Source of the DNA: Ricordea florida
Lineage: Eukaryota; Cnidaria; Anthozoa; Corallimorpharia; Ricordeidae
NCBI GenBank assembly: GCA_949710005.1
Contig: OX453272.1
Coordinates: 2,993,633 to 3,057,632 of the forward strand
Direction: 5' to 3'
Length of the DNA stretch: 64,000 nt
Shown: piece by piece, positions 31,320 to 40,510 of the stretch
Position numbering within the stretch: the first letter of the stretch is position 1
Layout: each line of letters opens with the position of its first letter
The notes under the pieces: model-generated
Databases searched by the model: none
Told to the model about the DNA's origin: nothing
What the model saw: only the letters and a program-made list of their open reading frames with translations
Made by a program: the position numbers and the translations under genes

Positions 31320-31872
31320 TATCCTCTATGTACATCCGAATTACGAGAAAACAGATTCAATAAGTAGCCGGATGGACAAAAACCATTTATGCAGCGGAAA
31401 ACTTGAAGACATTTGTGAAAAGTCCATCTTTCAGTTAGTGGTAACCAACCTAACTCCTTAAAGAGCTGTTCAGAGCTTACTTCCCTAATTTTACGCTTAA
31501 GAATAATACGAGCACCTTGTTTTTGTAATCTTAACAGCCTATCCAAATATGAATTGGCCCATACAATATCGCAATACTTGAATTATGCAATTGCTGACAT
31601 ACATCAATGCTAATGTATTTTCTAATTCTACTCAAGAGTCCAAGTCTACGAGAAACTTTAGAAGCTATATATATAGCATCAATGTGTCCATGCCTGTTCA
31701 AATTCGAATCAAAGATGACTCCAAAGTATTTAGAAAAGCCTTTTACCGGAAGAAATGATTCTGACATCTTTAGGGTAGGCATACTACCTTTAGCCAGATG
31801 CTGACTGGTGCTAAGCACCATGACATTTGTCTTGGAGCAGTTAACTATCAGACCATTTTCACAGAACGGCAC
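31320..31872 (-). mobile_element. 5'-truncated LINE reverse transcriptase fragment inserted in an outer-element exon
   Basis: The minus-strand frames contain ENGLIVNCSKTNVMV and KYFGVIFD (31,531-31,872), then DRLLRLQKQGARII...ELGWLPLTERW (31,320-31,546). These are motifs of the thumb and C-terminal region of non-LTR reverse transcriptases. A frameshift near 31,546 separates them. The 5' truncation point abuts the zinc-ribbon exon, as expected for a LINE insertion that failed to extend. Confidence 0.75.
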
Positions 31873-32266
31873 GGGTGGAATTTGAGAAGAAACAACCGTC
31901 CTTCATCGTTACAATTCCTACTTGGACTTTAACTTCCTTTCCAACCTTTTTCGGTTCCTTTTTCAGCATTTTTGCTACAGATGGCTTGAAATACTTTAAA
32001 CGATCGCCTTCCTTCCTCGATCGGAACGCTGCGAAGGTTAAGAGTGGCTTTGATGCTGTCGCCAACGTCTTCTGTACGCTACTCGGAGAACCATTCTCCT
32101 TATCCACACTCAAGCTTATCATTTTTCCACATTTATAGCAAAAGATTGCAACAGTCCCACATTTTTCGCGACAAAATGAGCAGGACATCATTGCAAAAAG
32201 CTGAACCAGCATGTCTTCCTTTCCCGCCAAATATGGATGGCCGAAGGCTGTAAGGCCAGGTCGCAC
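31873..32266 (-). pseudogene. Outer-element N-terminal exon: zinc-ribbon-like protein, truncated by a LINE
   Basis: The open frame lies just inside the right terminal repeat and reads inward. Candidate starts are at 32,266, 32,212 and 32,188. It has CSFCREKC and FCYKCG (two Cys pairs like a zinc ribbon), then a polar region, DRLKYFKPS, and KEVKVQVGIVTMKDG. The frame runs into LINE sequence after about residue 130. From unverified memory this zinc-ribbon plus (E/K)VxVxxGIMxxKxG layout recurs in uncharacterised multi-copy cnidarian proteins. It is probably the N-terminus of the outer element's main protein. Confidence 0.5.
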
Positions 32267-32308
32267 GGCTCAAACCAGGTCCCATCAGTCATACTGCGCG
32301 CGCAGGAC

Positions 32309-32444
32309 TTTTCATTTTTAATTTCCAGGTAACATTTTTGGTTTGCATGCACGATTTTTAATTTGAATGTACTATTTTTAATTTGCAACAACATTTTTAA
32401 TTTGCAGGTAAAATTTGCAGGTGTGACCCTTCTGGGCCACCGTA
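32309..32444 (-). repeat. Right terminal inverted repeat of the outer element
   Basis: Inverse of the left end: 33 bp perfect, then 19-20-bp iterated units with core TGCAAATTAAAAAT in the same order, but with one unit shortened next to the end. It ends CCGTA at 32,444, followed by ATTTTG. Confidence 0.75.
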
Positions 32445-32450
32445 ATTTTG

Positions 32451-33911
32451 AGAGTCTCACAAGGAAAGGAAGTCGGAAAATATCACTTCGAATCGAACTC
32501 AGAACGCTGCTTCAACTACGATTCAACTCGTGTTGATGACTCTTCCCAGTCCCTGCTCGGCTGCACATTTGCGACGTCCATAGATAGATAGGCACTTTAG
32601 GCAGCCCAAACCTAGACTCATGCGCGCCTTATGCGTGCACGAGTAAAAAACCAAAAGTGCTGTGTTTTCGAGATTTTCATGTAAGGGGCGTTGCGAAAGT
32701 ATGTTTGACATGACAGCTTGTCAAGCTCTTGTTCAATCGCAGTTGAAATAAAACAATTTTAACCAATCAACGTACGTGCAGTGTTTGCGTCAGTCGCAAT
32801 CCCAGTCAGACCACTTATTTTTCTTTTTCTTCAACACGGAGGATTGTAAAATAAATAAACCCCTTCCTGGCTTACTGGTATATGGGAGGATAATGCCCTT
32901 GCCTGAGAGATTGTCCTCAAAATTTCACATATGCCCTCGAATCTTCGCTTCTCAGCCAAACGTTTATTTTTTTGGGCAATCTCTCAGCCGCCGCCATTAT
33001 CCTACGATTTTCCAGCCGCCGGAAGTGGTTTATTTACAATCCTAAAAACCCCATCAGTACGGAAAACGGCCATCATGGACGAAGTATTTCTTGAATTAGA
33101 CGGGGAGAAATTCAAGTCTTGCTTGATAAGAATATACCAAAAAATACTACCGAAGCAAATAAATATGGGATGAAATTATTATGTGGTAAGTGAGCAAATT
33201 ATATAGCGATATTGATATGATTTTAACTGTTCATTATAAACTAAAGTGAAACGTGAGACTCAAACAGCCGATGTTGACGAGTCCGGTTCGTTCCGTAAAC
33301 ATCTCTTTAATGTATTTGTTAATGTTTTTCGAGTTAGCCACTCAATCTGAGAGTTAAAAGTGGAGAAAGTAAGTAGTAAATAAAAGCAGTAAGTGAAAAA
33401 AAAAGACCAACCTCGTTCCCAGGGCTTTTCCCTAGAAAGAAAAATGGCGGACGGGATTTTTCTTTCTAGGGAAAAGCCGTGGAACGAGGTTGAAAAAAAA
33501 AAAAGACGCTTGAGGAACGTTCACTCGGGCCGGACTTCGTATGAAGCGTTTTACTTTGCACTTACCACGCGTAAAATGTATACGAAACTACATGCGGGAT
33601 CCGTCATGGGACTTTTCGTTATCAGTCACTCCAGTCCCACATTTTAACGGTTATTTGTGCCAACAGTCAGTTTAATTACTCGTGTGAAAAAAAATTATTG
33701 GCGTGTGTACAGCCGCTTACACAAATCACGAGTACAGTCATAAAATAAATACTTTGCATAACGAGATCTGAACTGTTGTACTTTTATTGACACTGTAACA
33801 TTAAGCTCACGTACATTAGTCATATTGACAACTTTTTCTTGTTGCTCACAGTCATCAAGAGTATTCATCATGTTTTTCTTCTATCAAGCACATGCAACTC
33901 CGTGCAAAGAG
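32451..33911. other. Intergenic repeat-rich stretch
   Basis: No gene is supported. Contains a foldback at 32,840-33,043 (AGGATTGTAAA and its inverse, with CTGAGAGATTG inside) and a compact hairpin at 33,408-33,492 (CAACCTCGTTCCCAGGGC with its inverse), both listed here only. Confidence 0.55.
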
Positions 33912-34210
33912 CAGGAGTGCCCAACGACCAATTTTTCGAAAAAGGTTTATTTCTTCTTCGAACATCACACTGACATCTCTTAAGCATTATATGATTAATA
34001 ATTAACTTTCGTGGGAAAAAAATAGCCGCTCCTCAGAGCCAGCAAGTTTAGGTCAGAAGGATCCCTTTTCCCAGCCAGCAGATACTTTGAGGACCATAAT
34101 CCCAGCCAGAAAAAACATTCAGTCAATGCCTTCTGCCAGTAACGTGGGATGTAAATTTTTTTTTCCAGCCAGCAAATTGAGAAACAAGAATAGACTATTT
34201 CCCAGCAAAG
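33912..34210 (-). mobile_element. Right-type end of an inner-family transposon, inverse orientation
   Basis: It begins CAGGAGTGCCCAACGACC and continues with TTAACTTT, GTGGGAAAAAAATA, CCGCTCCTCAG and three or more CCCAGCCAGC or GCCAGCAA motifs, matching the right end of the inner element read inward. No confirmed partner end is seen. The left-type end at 54,607 shares its CAGGAGTGC subfamily signature but the flanks differ. Confidence 0.6.
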
Positions 34211-34878
34211 CGTTATTTGTCCGCGTTTTAACTAAATTTAAGAAGTTTATTCAAGTTTTACCATTTTTAATTTCTACTTTTTTCTTTAAAAAAGTCGTTA
34301 ATTCATTATCTTTATAAGAGTATATAATGATTGGTATTTCGTAAAATAAAAAATGTAAAAATTATAACGCTATGATATTGACAGTGCTTTAACTGAATCA
34401 TCAGTGATGATGAACCTAAGGTCACTAACCTGAGTGAATGGAAGCCATAAGTACAGTGTCTTTTCGTCTGCCTTTTACCTTTACAAATAGACAGCAACAA
34501 TGCAAAAACGTAAGTATAGTTAAACTTTTCATGCAGAACAATGTTTATCTAATTTTCTTTACCTTACACCCAGTATACTGCCCTAAATACCAATGACAGG
34601 TTTATTGCAACTTGATTCAAAGATAAACCTGTAATGAAGTAAAAAAGATTACCATCAGAAAAGGAAACTTTTCATGCATCACTTTCCATCTATTTATTTT
34701 ATATCAGCTGCAACGGAAGAAATGTTTCATTATTTTATCTTACCTTAGATCCAATATACTGCCCTCGATACCAATAGCTCTAGCTTCGCGTTCCCTGGTT
34801 AATTGAAGATTGATTCAAAGTTAAACCTATAATAAAGTAAACAAAAACGTGTTATCAGAAGAGGCACCTATGCCCCCA
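34211..34878. repeat. Two degenerate copies of an exon-like 85-bp unit before the Polinton
   Basis: Minus-strand units at about 34,562-34,642 and 34,742-34,826 have acceptor-like (ATTA(C/T)AG) and donor-like (AAG|GTAA) borders and GGGCAGTATA(T/C)TGG. Both contain stops. A third copy, open, is on the other side of the Polinton at 50,208-50,291. Nothing else is supported here. The CCCCA target duplication is at 34,874-34,878. Confidence 0.45.
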
Positions 34879-35279
34879 TGATGTGTGTTTATGGGGACGC
34901 TGGCACATCTTATATTACAATTATAAAAAAAAAATTATATCAGATTTTGCCAAAAGGATTCATAGAGAATTTCATAAAGATTTTAGCAAAAGGACCCCGC
35001 ATAGCACTACATAAAGCCTTTACCAAACCGATGTGAATATGATACGCGGATCTGGCAAATTTCATTAAACTTTCCAGGTGTGTTGCGCGCCAAGCCTTCA
35101 CCAAGCCCTCATAAAACCTTCATCAAACATTCCAGGTGTGTTGCGCGCCAAGCCTATATCAAACCCTTGTCAAACCATGGCTAATCTGGTGCAAAACTGA
35201 TGTGAATATGATACGCGGGCCTGGCACATTTAATAAAAATTTAAAAATAAAAATGATTTAAAAGAAAAAAATAATAATT
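34879..35279 (+). repeat. Polinton left terminal inverted repeat (401 bp)
   Basis: Contains two internal direct repeats: TCCAGGTGTGTTGCGCGCC at 35,073 and 35,131, and ATGTGAATATGATACGCGG at about 35,033 and 35,201. It carries a GATTTAAAAG box at 35,255-35,264. The first 13 bases read TGATGTGTGTTTA. Confidence 0.93.
35255..35264 (+). promoter_or_regulatory. GATTTAAA-type box upstream of polymerase B
   Basis: GATTTAAAAG lies in the terminal repeat, 43 bp before the polymerase ATG. Because it is in the repeat, the mirrored copy serves the gene at the other end. Confidence 0.45.
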
Positions 35280-35306
35280 TAATAAGAAGAAGAATTATTA
35301 TACAAA

Positions 35307-38300
35307 ATGGATCAACAATTACGAAGATTAAATGTTGTGCAACTGAAACATTTGGCTAGATGGTATAATATACCCGGTCGTTCTTATTTTAATAAAAGGG
35401 AATTTGTTGAAGCATTGAGTAATATCCCCGAAATAACTAATAATATTCAACAAATTATTACTAATATTGCTGGAATTGTTAATGAACTACGTAATACGCC
35501 ATTTAGGCCAATAGATCAGCCGAATTTACCTCTTCCAATTCCAGAAATTGAACCACAACAAATAAGAACAGCAAATCGACCAAATTTACCACCTTTAACT
35601 ATTCCTCAACCAATGCCTGGTTCACCAGATCGAATTAATCCAGATAGTCCCCCGCCTGGCCCGCCACCTAATCGTCGACCGGGAACTCCACCAGGCCCAC
35701 CCCCGAAAAATACAAAAACAAAACAAACTCCTGTTTTAGGAAATGTATTAAACAAGTTTTGGAATTTTGTAAAACCATATATTCCTAAAAAAGTAAAAAA
35801 TAAAGCAGAAGAATTAGCTAAAAAATTTATTGAAAGATATAAAAAAGTAAATAAGCCCAAAGAAATAAAACCACCGCCTAAAAGAGATTATAATAAGGAG
35901 GGCGCGAAACCAAAAATAAAAAGAAAAGAGGAAAAAGAAGATTTTACGCCAAGACAATTTGAATCAGCTATTAATGGTAATTATTTAAGTTATAGGATTG
36001 AAGGAAATGAAAAGAATGATGAAAAGACATTCTTACATAAAATCAAACCAAAAGTTATAGATTTACTTAAACAAAGAGTTAAATTAAAAAAATCATTAAA
36101 AACTAAATTCATATTCACATGTATGTTCAGAAGAAAAACACCTAATAAAATTGATGAATATGAATATGTTATTACACCATTTCCTTCTGAAAAATCAGAA
36201 ATTGTTCTTGAGGCAACGGATTTATCAGAATTATTTGATAGATTAACAAATCAACAACTTATATTATTTGAAAATTTTATAAATAATGGATCCGGTTGGG
36301 AATTTGTAAGAGTAGTAATGTTTGACATTTTCATAGATCGTTTTGTTCCTCTTTTAGAAGGTTCTTATATTCCACTACCAAAAGAATTGTTAAACAGGAA
36401 TGCGATTATTAATCCACAGAATTATAATGATGATGAATGTTTTAAGTGGTGTGTAACACGAGCTGTATATCCAACTGATAAAAATCCACAAAGAATAACT
36501 AAAGAATTGAAAGAACAATCAAAAAATTTTAATTGGGATGGAATTAATTTCCCGAGCACAATACAAGATGTTGTTAATTTTGAAAACCAAAATGATTATG
36601 ATATCGCTATATATGGATATGATGAGAAAATAGGAGTATATCCTATAAAAAGAAGTAGTAAACGTGGATTTAAATTGATTAGATTACTTTTATTAACAGA
36701 AGAAACAAATGAAGAAAATAAAGATGAAGAGTCAAATAAACACTTTGTTTTAATAAAGAATATTAGTGCGCTTATACGAAGGCAAGTTACTAAACGTAAA
36801 TGTAAGTTGTACTTTTGTGATAATTGTTTGCATCATTTTCACTTAAAAAGTTCATTAGAAAAACATGAAGGATATTGTTATTTATACAATGAAGCAAGGA
36901 TTGATATGCTAAAAAATAAAGATGGTAGTCCATGTTTTCTTTCTTTTAAAAATTTTGTTAAAAAAATGAGAATACCTTTTGTTGCGTATGCTGATTTTGA
37001 GTGTGTTTTGAAACAAATAAAAAATAATGAGCCCTTAGATAAAAGCAAAAGTTTTACAAATAAATATCAAACCCACAAACCAGTTGCATTTGGCTGTTAT
37101 ATTAAGAGTTTTAATGAAAAAATATGTAAATCAAGATTTTATAAATATACAGCCGAATCAGAAGAAGATGATGTGGCGCAGAAATTTGTTGAATATCTAG
37201 AGAAAGAATTTAAGGAAATTTATAAAAAATGTATTAGTTATAATGTAAAAAGATTCAAAAAGTTTAATAAGAAGAATATGACTGAAGATGAAAAAATAAA
37301 CTATGAAAACGCAACTCATTGTCATATCTGTGAGAAAGAATTGGGTGAAGATAGGGTAATAGATCACTGTCATCTTACAGGAAAGTATAGAGGTGCAGCA
37401 CATAATGAATGCAATTTAAATTATAAGATTCCAAAATTCTTTCCTGTTATAATTCACAATTTATCAGGATATGATGCCCATCTATTTATTAATAATCTTG
37501 CTAAAACTGAAGGTAAAATAAAACTTATACCTAATAATGAGGAAAAGTATATTTCTTTCTCAAAAGAGATTGTGTTTGATACCTACAAAGATAAAGAAAG
37601 TGATAAGATGATAGATGTTAAGAGAGATATAAAGTTTATAGATTCATTAAAATTTATGTCATCAAGTCTTGATAGTTTGTCTAGTAATCTTACTAAATGC
37701 GGAAAGTGTGATGTTTGTAAAGGTATAATAAAAGGAAGTAGGTGTCTTAATCCAACAGATAAAAAACTACATGAAATTACAAAGTATTTTGTAGGCGAAG
37801 AATTAAAGTTATTATTGAGAAAGGGAGTATTCCCATATGATTGGCTTGATGATTTTGATAAATTAAACGAAACCCAACTTCCACCAAAGGAATCTTTTTA
37901 CTCAAAACTTAGAGGTGAAGATATTTCAGATGAAGATTATGAACATGCTAAAAAGGTATGGAAAACATTTAATATGAAAACAATGCGAGATTACCTTGAT
38001 CTATATCTACAGTCTGATGTGTTATTATTAGCAGATGTTTTTGAAAACTTTAGAGATGTTTGCCAAACACATTATGGTTTGGACCCTGCTTGGTATTATA
38101 CTGCGCCAGGACTTGCTTGGGATGCAATGTTAAAGTTAACCAAAATTGAATTGGAGATGATAATCGACATTGATATGTTAATTATGATTGAGAAAGGTGT
38201 TAGAGGCGGCATAGCTCAAATATCAAACAGATATGCTAAAGCAAATAACCCATACATAAAAGAATATGATCCTAAAATGGTTACAAATTATATACAATAT

Positions 38301-39515
38301 CTAGATGCAAATAATTTATATGGAGGAGCAATGAGTGAACCACTGCCCACTCATGGTTTAAGATGGATGACTAAAGAAGAGCTAAAAAATTGGAGAAATA
38401 CTCCATGTATATTAGAGGTTGATTTAAAATACCCACAACATCTTCACGATTTACATAGTGATTATCCGCTTGCCCCAGAAAGAATTAAGGTTAATAAGGT
38501 TGAGAAATTGATACCAAACCTAAATGATAAGAAAAAATATGTGGTTCACCACAAAACTCTAAAAAAATATGAAAGTCTAGGATTAGAAATAACAGATATT
38601 CATAGAGGAATTACATTTAAAGAGTCTGAATGGTTAAAACCTTACATAGATTTGAATACAAAATTGAGAGCACAAGCGAAAAACGACTTTGAAAAAGATT
38701 TCTTCAAACTTATGAATAACTCTGTATTTGGTAAAACAATGGAAAATCTTAGAAAAAGGGTAGATGTAAGATTGGTTACTAATGAGAAAGAAGCAAGAAA
38801 ATTAATATCAAAAGCTAACTATAATCGTCGCACTATTTTTTCTGAAAATCTTATGGCGGTACATATGAATATAACACATATAAAATACAATAAACCTATT
38901 TACTTAGGAATGTGTATTTTAGATATAAGTAAAGCAATGATGTATGACTTTCATTATAATTATATTAAACCAAAATATGGTGAAAAAGCTAAATTACTTA
39001 TGACGGATACAGATAGTCTTGTATATGATATAGAAACTGAGGATTTTTATAAGGATATAAGCCCTGATGTTAGAGAAATGTTTGACACCAGCAATTACCC
39101 AAAAAATCATCCATCAGGTATTGAGACGGGCGTAAATAAAAAAGTAATTGGTAAGTTTAAAGATGAAGCTGGTGGTAGAATAATAACCGAATTTGTTGGT
39201 CTACGAGCTAAGCTATATGCTTTCAGGATGGATGATGGTGAAGAGATAAAAAAGGATAAAGGAATGAAGAAATCAGTTGTAGAAAATAGTATAAAATTTG
39301 ATGATTATAAGGAATGTTTGGATAGCAAAGTAAAGCAGATGAGAGAAATGCCAGTAATAAGAAGTTATAAGCATTTTGTTTATACTGAAACTGTTAATAA
39401 AGTTGCACTATCTGCTGATGATGATAAGAGAATCATTCAAGAAGATGGAATACGTACTCTGCCATATGGTCATTATCTAACTAAAACAGAATTAGGAGGT
39501 AACTGCGCATCATAA
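35307..39515 (+). CDS. POLB: Polinton protein-primed family B DNA polymerase
   Basis: The 1402-residue enzyme replicates the element by protein priming at the terminal repeats. Residues 1-36 look like a SAP-type DNA-binding motif (LKHLARWYNIPGRSYFNK). Residues 65-135 are Pro-rich. A C2H2-like finger is at 504-524. The 3'-5' exonuclease motifs are D563-x-E565 (YADFEC), HNLSGYDAHLF (717-727) and YLQSDVLLLAD (900-910). A Cys/His cluster (C672, C675, H687, H689, H699, C702) resembles an HNH/endonuclease VII zinc site. Polymerase motifs are A YLDANNLYG (D1000), B KLMNNSVFGK (1134-1143) and C TDTDS (D1234, D1236). All are intact. The stop lies 43 bp inside the tail of the convergent integrase gene. 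The ATG follows an AT-rich leader with a GATTTAAA box. Confidence 0.95.
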   Translation: MDQQLRRLNVVQLKHLARWYNIPGRSYFNKREFVEALSNIPEITNNIQQIITNIAGIVNELRNTPFRPIDQPNLPLPIPEIEPQQIRTANRPNLPPLTIPQPMPGSPDRINPDSPPPGPPPNRRPGTPPGPPPKNTKTKQTPVLGNVLNKFWNFVKPYIPKKVKNKAEELAKKFIERYKKVNKPKEIKPPPKRDYNKEGAKPKIKRKEEKEDFTPRQFESAINGNYLSYRIEGNEKNDEKTFLHKIKPKVIDLLKQRVKLKKSLKTKFIFTCMFRRKTPNKIDEYEYVITPFPSEKSEIVLEATDLSELFDRLTNQQLILFENFINNGSGWEFVRVVMFDIFIDRFVPLLEGSYIPLPKELLNRNAIINPQNYNDDECFKWCVTRAVYPTDKNPQRITKELKEQSKNFNWDGINFPSTIQDVVNFENQNDYDIAIYGYDEKIGVYPIKRSSKRGFKLIRLLLLTEETNEENKDEESNKHFVLIKNISALIRRQVTKRKCKLYFCDNCLHHFHLKSSLEKHEGYCYLYNEARIDMLKNKDGSPCFLSFKNFVKKMRIPFVAYADFECVLKQIKNNEPLDKSKSFTNKYQTHKPVAFGCYIKSFNEKICKSRFYKYTAESEEDDVAQKFVEYLEKEFKEIYKKCISYNVKRFKKFNKKNMTEDEKINYENATHCHICEKELGEDRVIDHCHLTGKYRGAAHNECNLNYKIPKFFPVIIHNLSGYDAHLFINNLAKTEGKIKLIPNNEEKYISFSKEIVFDTYKDKESDKMIDVKRDIKFIDSLKFMSSSLDSLSSNLTKCGKCDVCKGIIKGSRCLNPTDKKLHEITKYFVGEELKLLLRKGVFPYDWLDDFDKLNETQLPPKESFYSKLRGEDISDEDYEHAKKVWKTFNMKTMRDYLDLYLQSDVLLLADVFENFRDVCQTHYGLDPAWYYTAPGLAWDAMLKLTKIELEMIIDIDMLIMIEKGVRGGIAQISNRYAKANNPYIKEYDPKMVTNYIQYLDANNLYGGAMSEPLPTHGLRWMTKEELKNWRNTPCILEVDLKYPQHLHDLHSDYPLAPERIKVNKVEKLIPNLNDKKKYVVHHKTLKKYESLGLEITDIHRGITFKESEWLKPYIDLNTKLRAQAKNDFEKDFFKLMNNSVFGKTMENLRKRVDVRLVTNEKEARKLISKANYNRRTIFSENLMAVHMNITHIKYNKPIYLGMCILDISKAMMYDFHYNYIKPKYGEKAKLLMTDTDSLVYDIETEDFYKDISPDVREMFDTSNYPKNHPSGIETGVNKKVIGKFKDEAGGRIITEFVGLRAKLYAFRMDDGEEIKKDKGMKKSVVENSIKFDDYKECLDSKVKQMREMPVIRSYKHFVYTETVNKVALSADDDKRIIQEDGIRTLPYGHYLTKTELGGNCAS

Positions 39516-40477
39516 GGTATAACTTGTAATTCTTCCCTTACAAATCCACGCCTCGGCCCATCAGTTAAATAATATAAAACTGGTTGATTAGGTGTAATAA
39601 TACTTTTAGAAATATCATAAACTTTGATACTCCAAATAGGATCAGTTGCTCTCCTTTTTTCACCGCCTTCAAGTTCGCCAGGAAATAATAAATATCTAAC
39701 GTAAACATAAGGCGACAATCTAACCTCGTCAAGACCAACAACTCGATTATACTTTTTAGGTTCAATATCAACCTCCTTCTGTTTTATAGATTTAACAGGC
39801 TCTTTACCAGTTATTCTCGTTGGTGTATTATTCAAAGTTTTCAAAATATCTGGTAATCTTTTCGCCCATACTCTAGATCTGGCATCACTTACCATTTCTT
39901 GCGCATATTGATGACTAAATAATCTTTCTCCTAATATTCTGTTTGCGTTTTCAACAAATGCTTGAGCTCTATGATTTCCTGCTTCACTTCTCTGTATTTT
40001 CACATTATGATAATTCATAAGTTTTGTAACCTCGCCCATAAATTCTTTTCCAGGATCAACCATTAATGTTTTAGGGTATTTCAATCTTCTAGAATATATT
40101 TTTTCAAAAGCATTTGAAATTTCTCGACTTTCTTTTGAAGTTAATGCTTCCGCATCTTTATATCTTGAAGCAACATCAACGACAACTAATGCATATTTAT
40201 ATGTTTTTCTTCCAACTCTATCATGCGGTAAAAATAATAAATCTGCTTGGTGTATCTGATTAGGTGTATCCACGGTCCAGTGTGGTCTAGGTATATATTT
40301 TGGCGGAGGTAGATATATTTGCCATATTGCTTGTTTCTCTAACCATTGTTTTGCTTCATCTTCACTTGATTTGCTTTTTTGTGCTAATTTAGAGATGGCG
40401 GAATATCCTTTCCAATACCCTTCAGTTGAATAATATATTCGTTCGAATTTTTTTGATAATATTCTTTGGTTACTCAT
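39473..40477 (-). CDS. INT: Polinton retroviral-type integrase
   Basis: The 334-residue integrase joins the element's ends to host DNA. The rve core has D79 (HQADLLFL), D141 (LMVDPGKEF) and E176 (FVENANRILGERL), a D-D-35-E arrangement. The N-terminus lacks an obvious HHCC zinc-binding set. The C-terminal part (about 268-325) ends in WSIKVYDIS...YYLTDGPRRGFVREELQVI, a chromo- or SH3-like beta barrel typical of Maverick integrases. It converges on polymerase B with a 43-bp overlap of coding ends and diverges from the capsid gene across only 33 bp. A TTTAAAGAT box overlaps its start codon on the other strand. Confidence 0.93.
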   Translation of the reverse strand: MSNQRILSKKFERIYYSTEGYWKGYSAISKLAQKSKSSEDEAKQWLEKQAIWQIYLPPPKYIPRPHWTVDTPNQIHQADLLFLPHDRVGRKTYKYALVVVDVASRYKDAEALTSKESREISNAFEKIYSRRLKYPKTLMVDPGKEFMGEVTKLMNYHNVKIQRSEAGNHRAQAFVENANRILGERLFSHQYAQEMVSDARSRVWAKRLPDILKTLNNTPTRITGKEPVKSIKQKEVDIEPKKYNRVVGLDEVRLSPYVYVRYLLFPGELEGGEKRRATDPIWSIKVYDISKSIITPNQPVLYYLTDGPRRGFVREELQVIPYDAQLPPNSVLVR

Positions 40478-40485
40478 TTAAAGAT
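40477..40485 (+). promoter_or_regulatory. TTTAAAGAT box upstream of the capsid gene
   Basis: Lies 26 bp before the capsid ATG in the 33-bp divergent spacer and touches the integrase start codon. Confidence 0.45.
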
Positions 40486-40510
40486 TAGCCAAAGTATCTT
40501 ATAAATTACA

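Larger units (their letters stand above)
14766..32444. mobile_element. Outer giant DNA transposon (17.7 kb with nested insertions)
   Basis: The element starts TACGGTGGCCCAGAAGGGTC and ends with the exact inverse. The first 33 bp match perfectly and the similarity continues about 130 bp as iterated 20-bp units. The flanks are identical: ATTTTG at 14,760-14,765 and again at 32,445-32,450, a perfect 6-bp target duplication. Inside are the 11.3-kb inner transposon, a LINE fragment, foldbacks and tandem repeats, so the original element was much shorter. Its own remaining coding sequence reads on the minus strand: an N-terminal exon near the right end and an internal exon split by the inner element. 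TA-starting ends with a 6-bp duplication recall the IS3EU superfamily as I remember it, but I could not check this and no transposase core of the outer element was identified. Confidence 0.85.
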
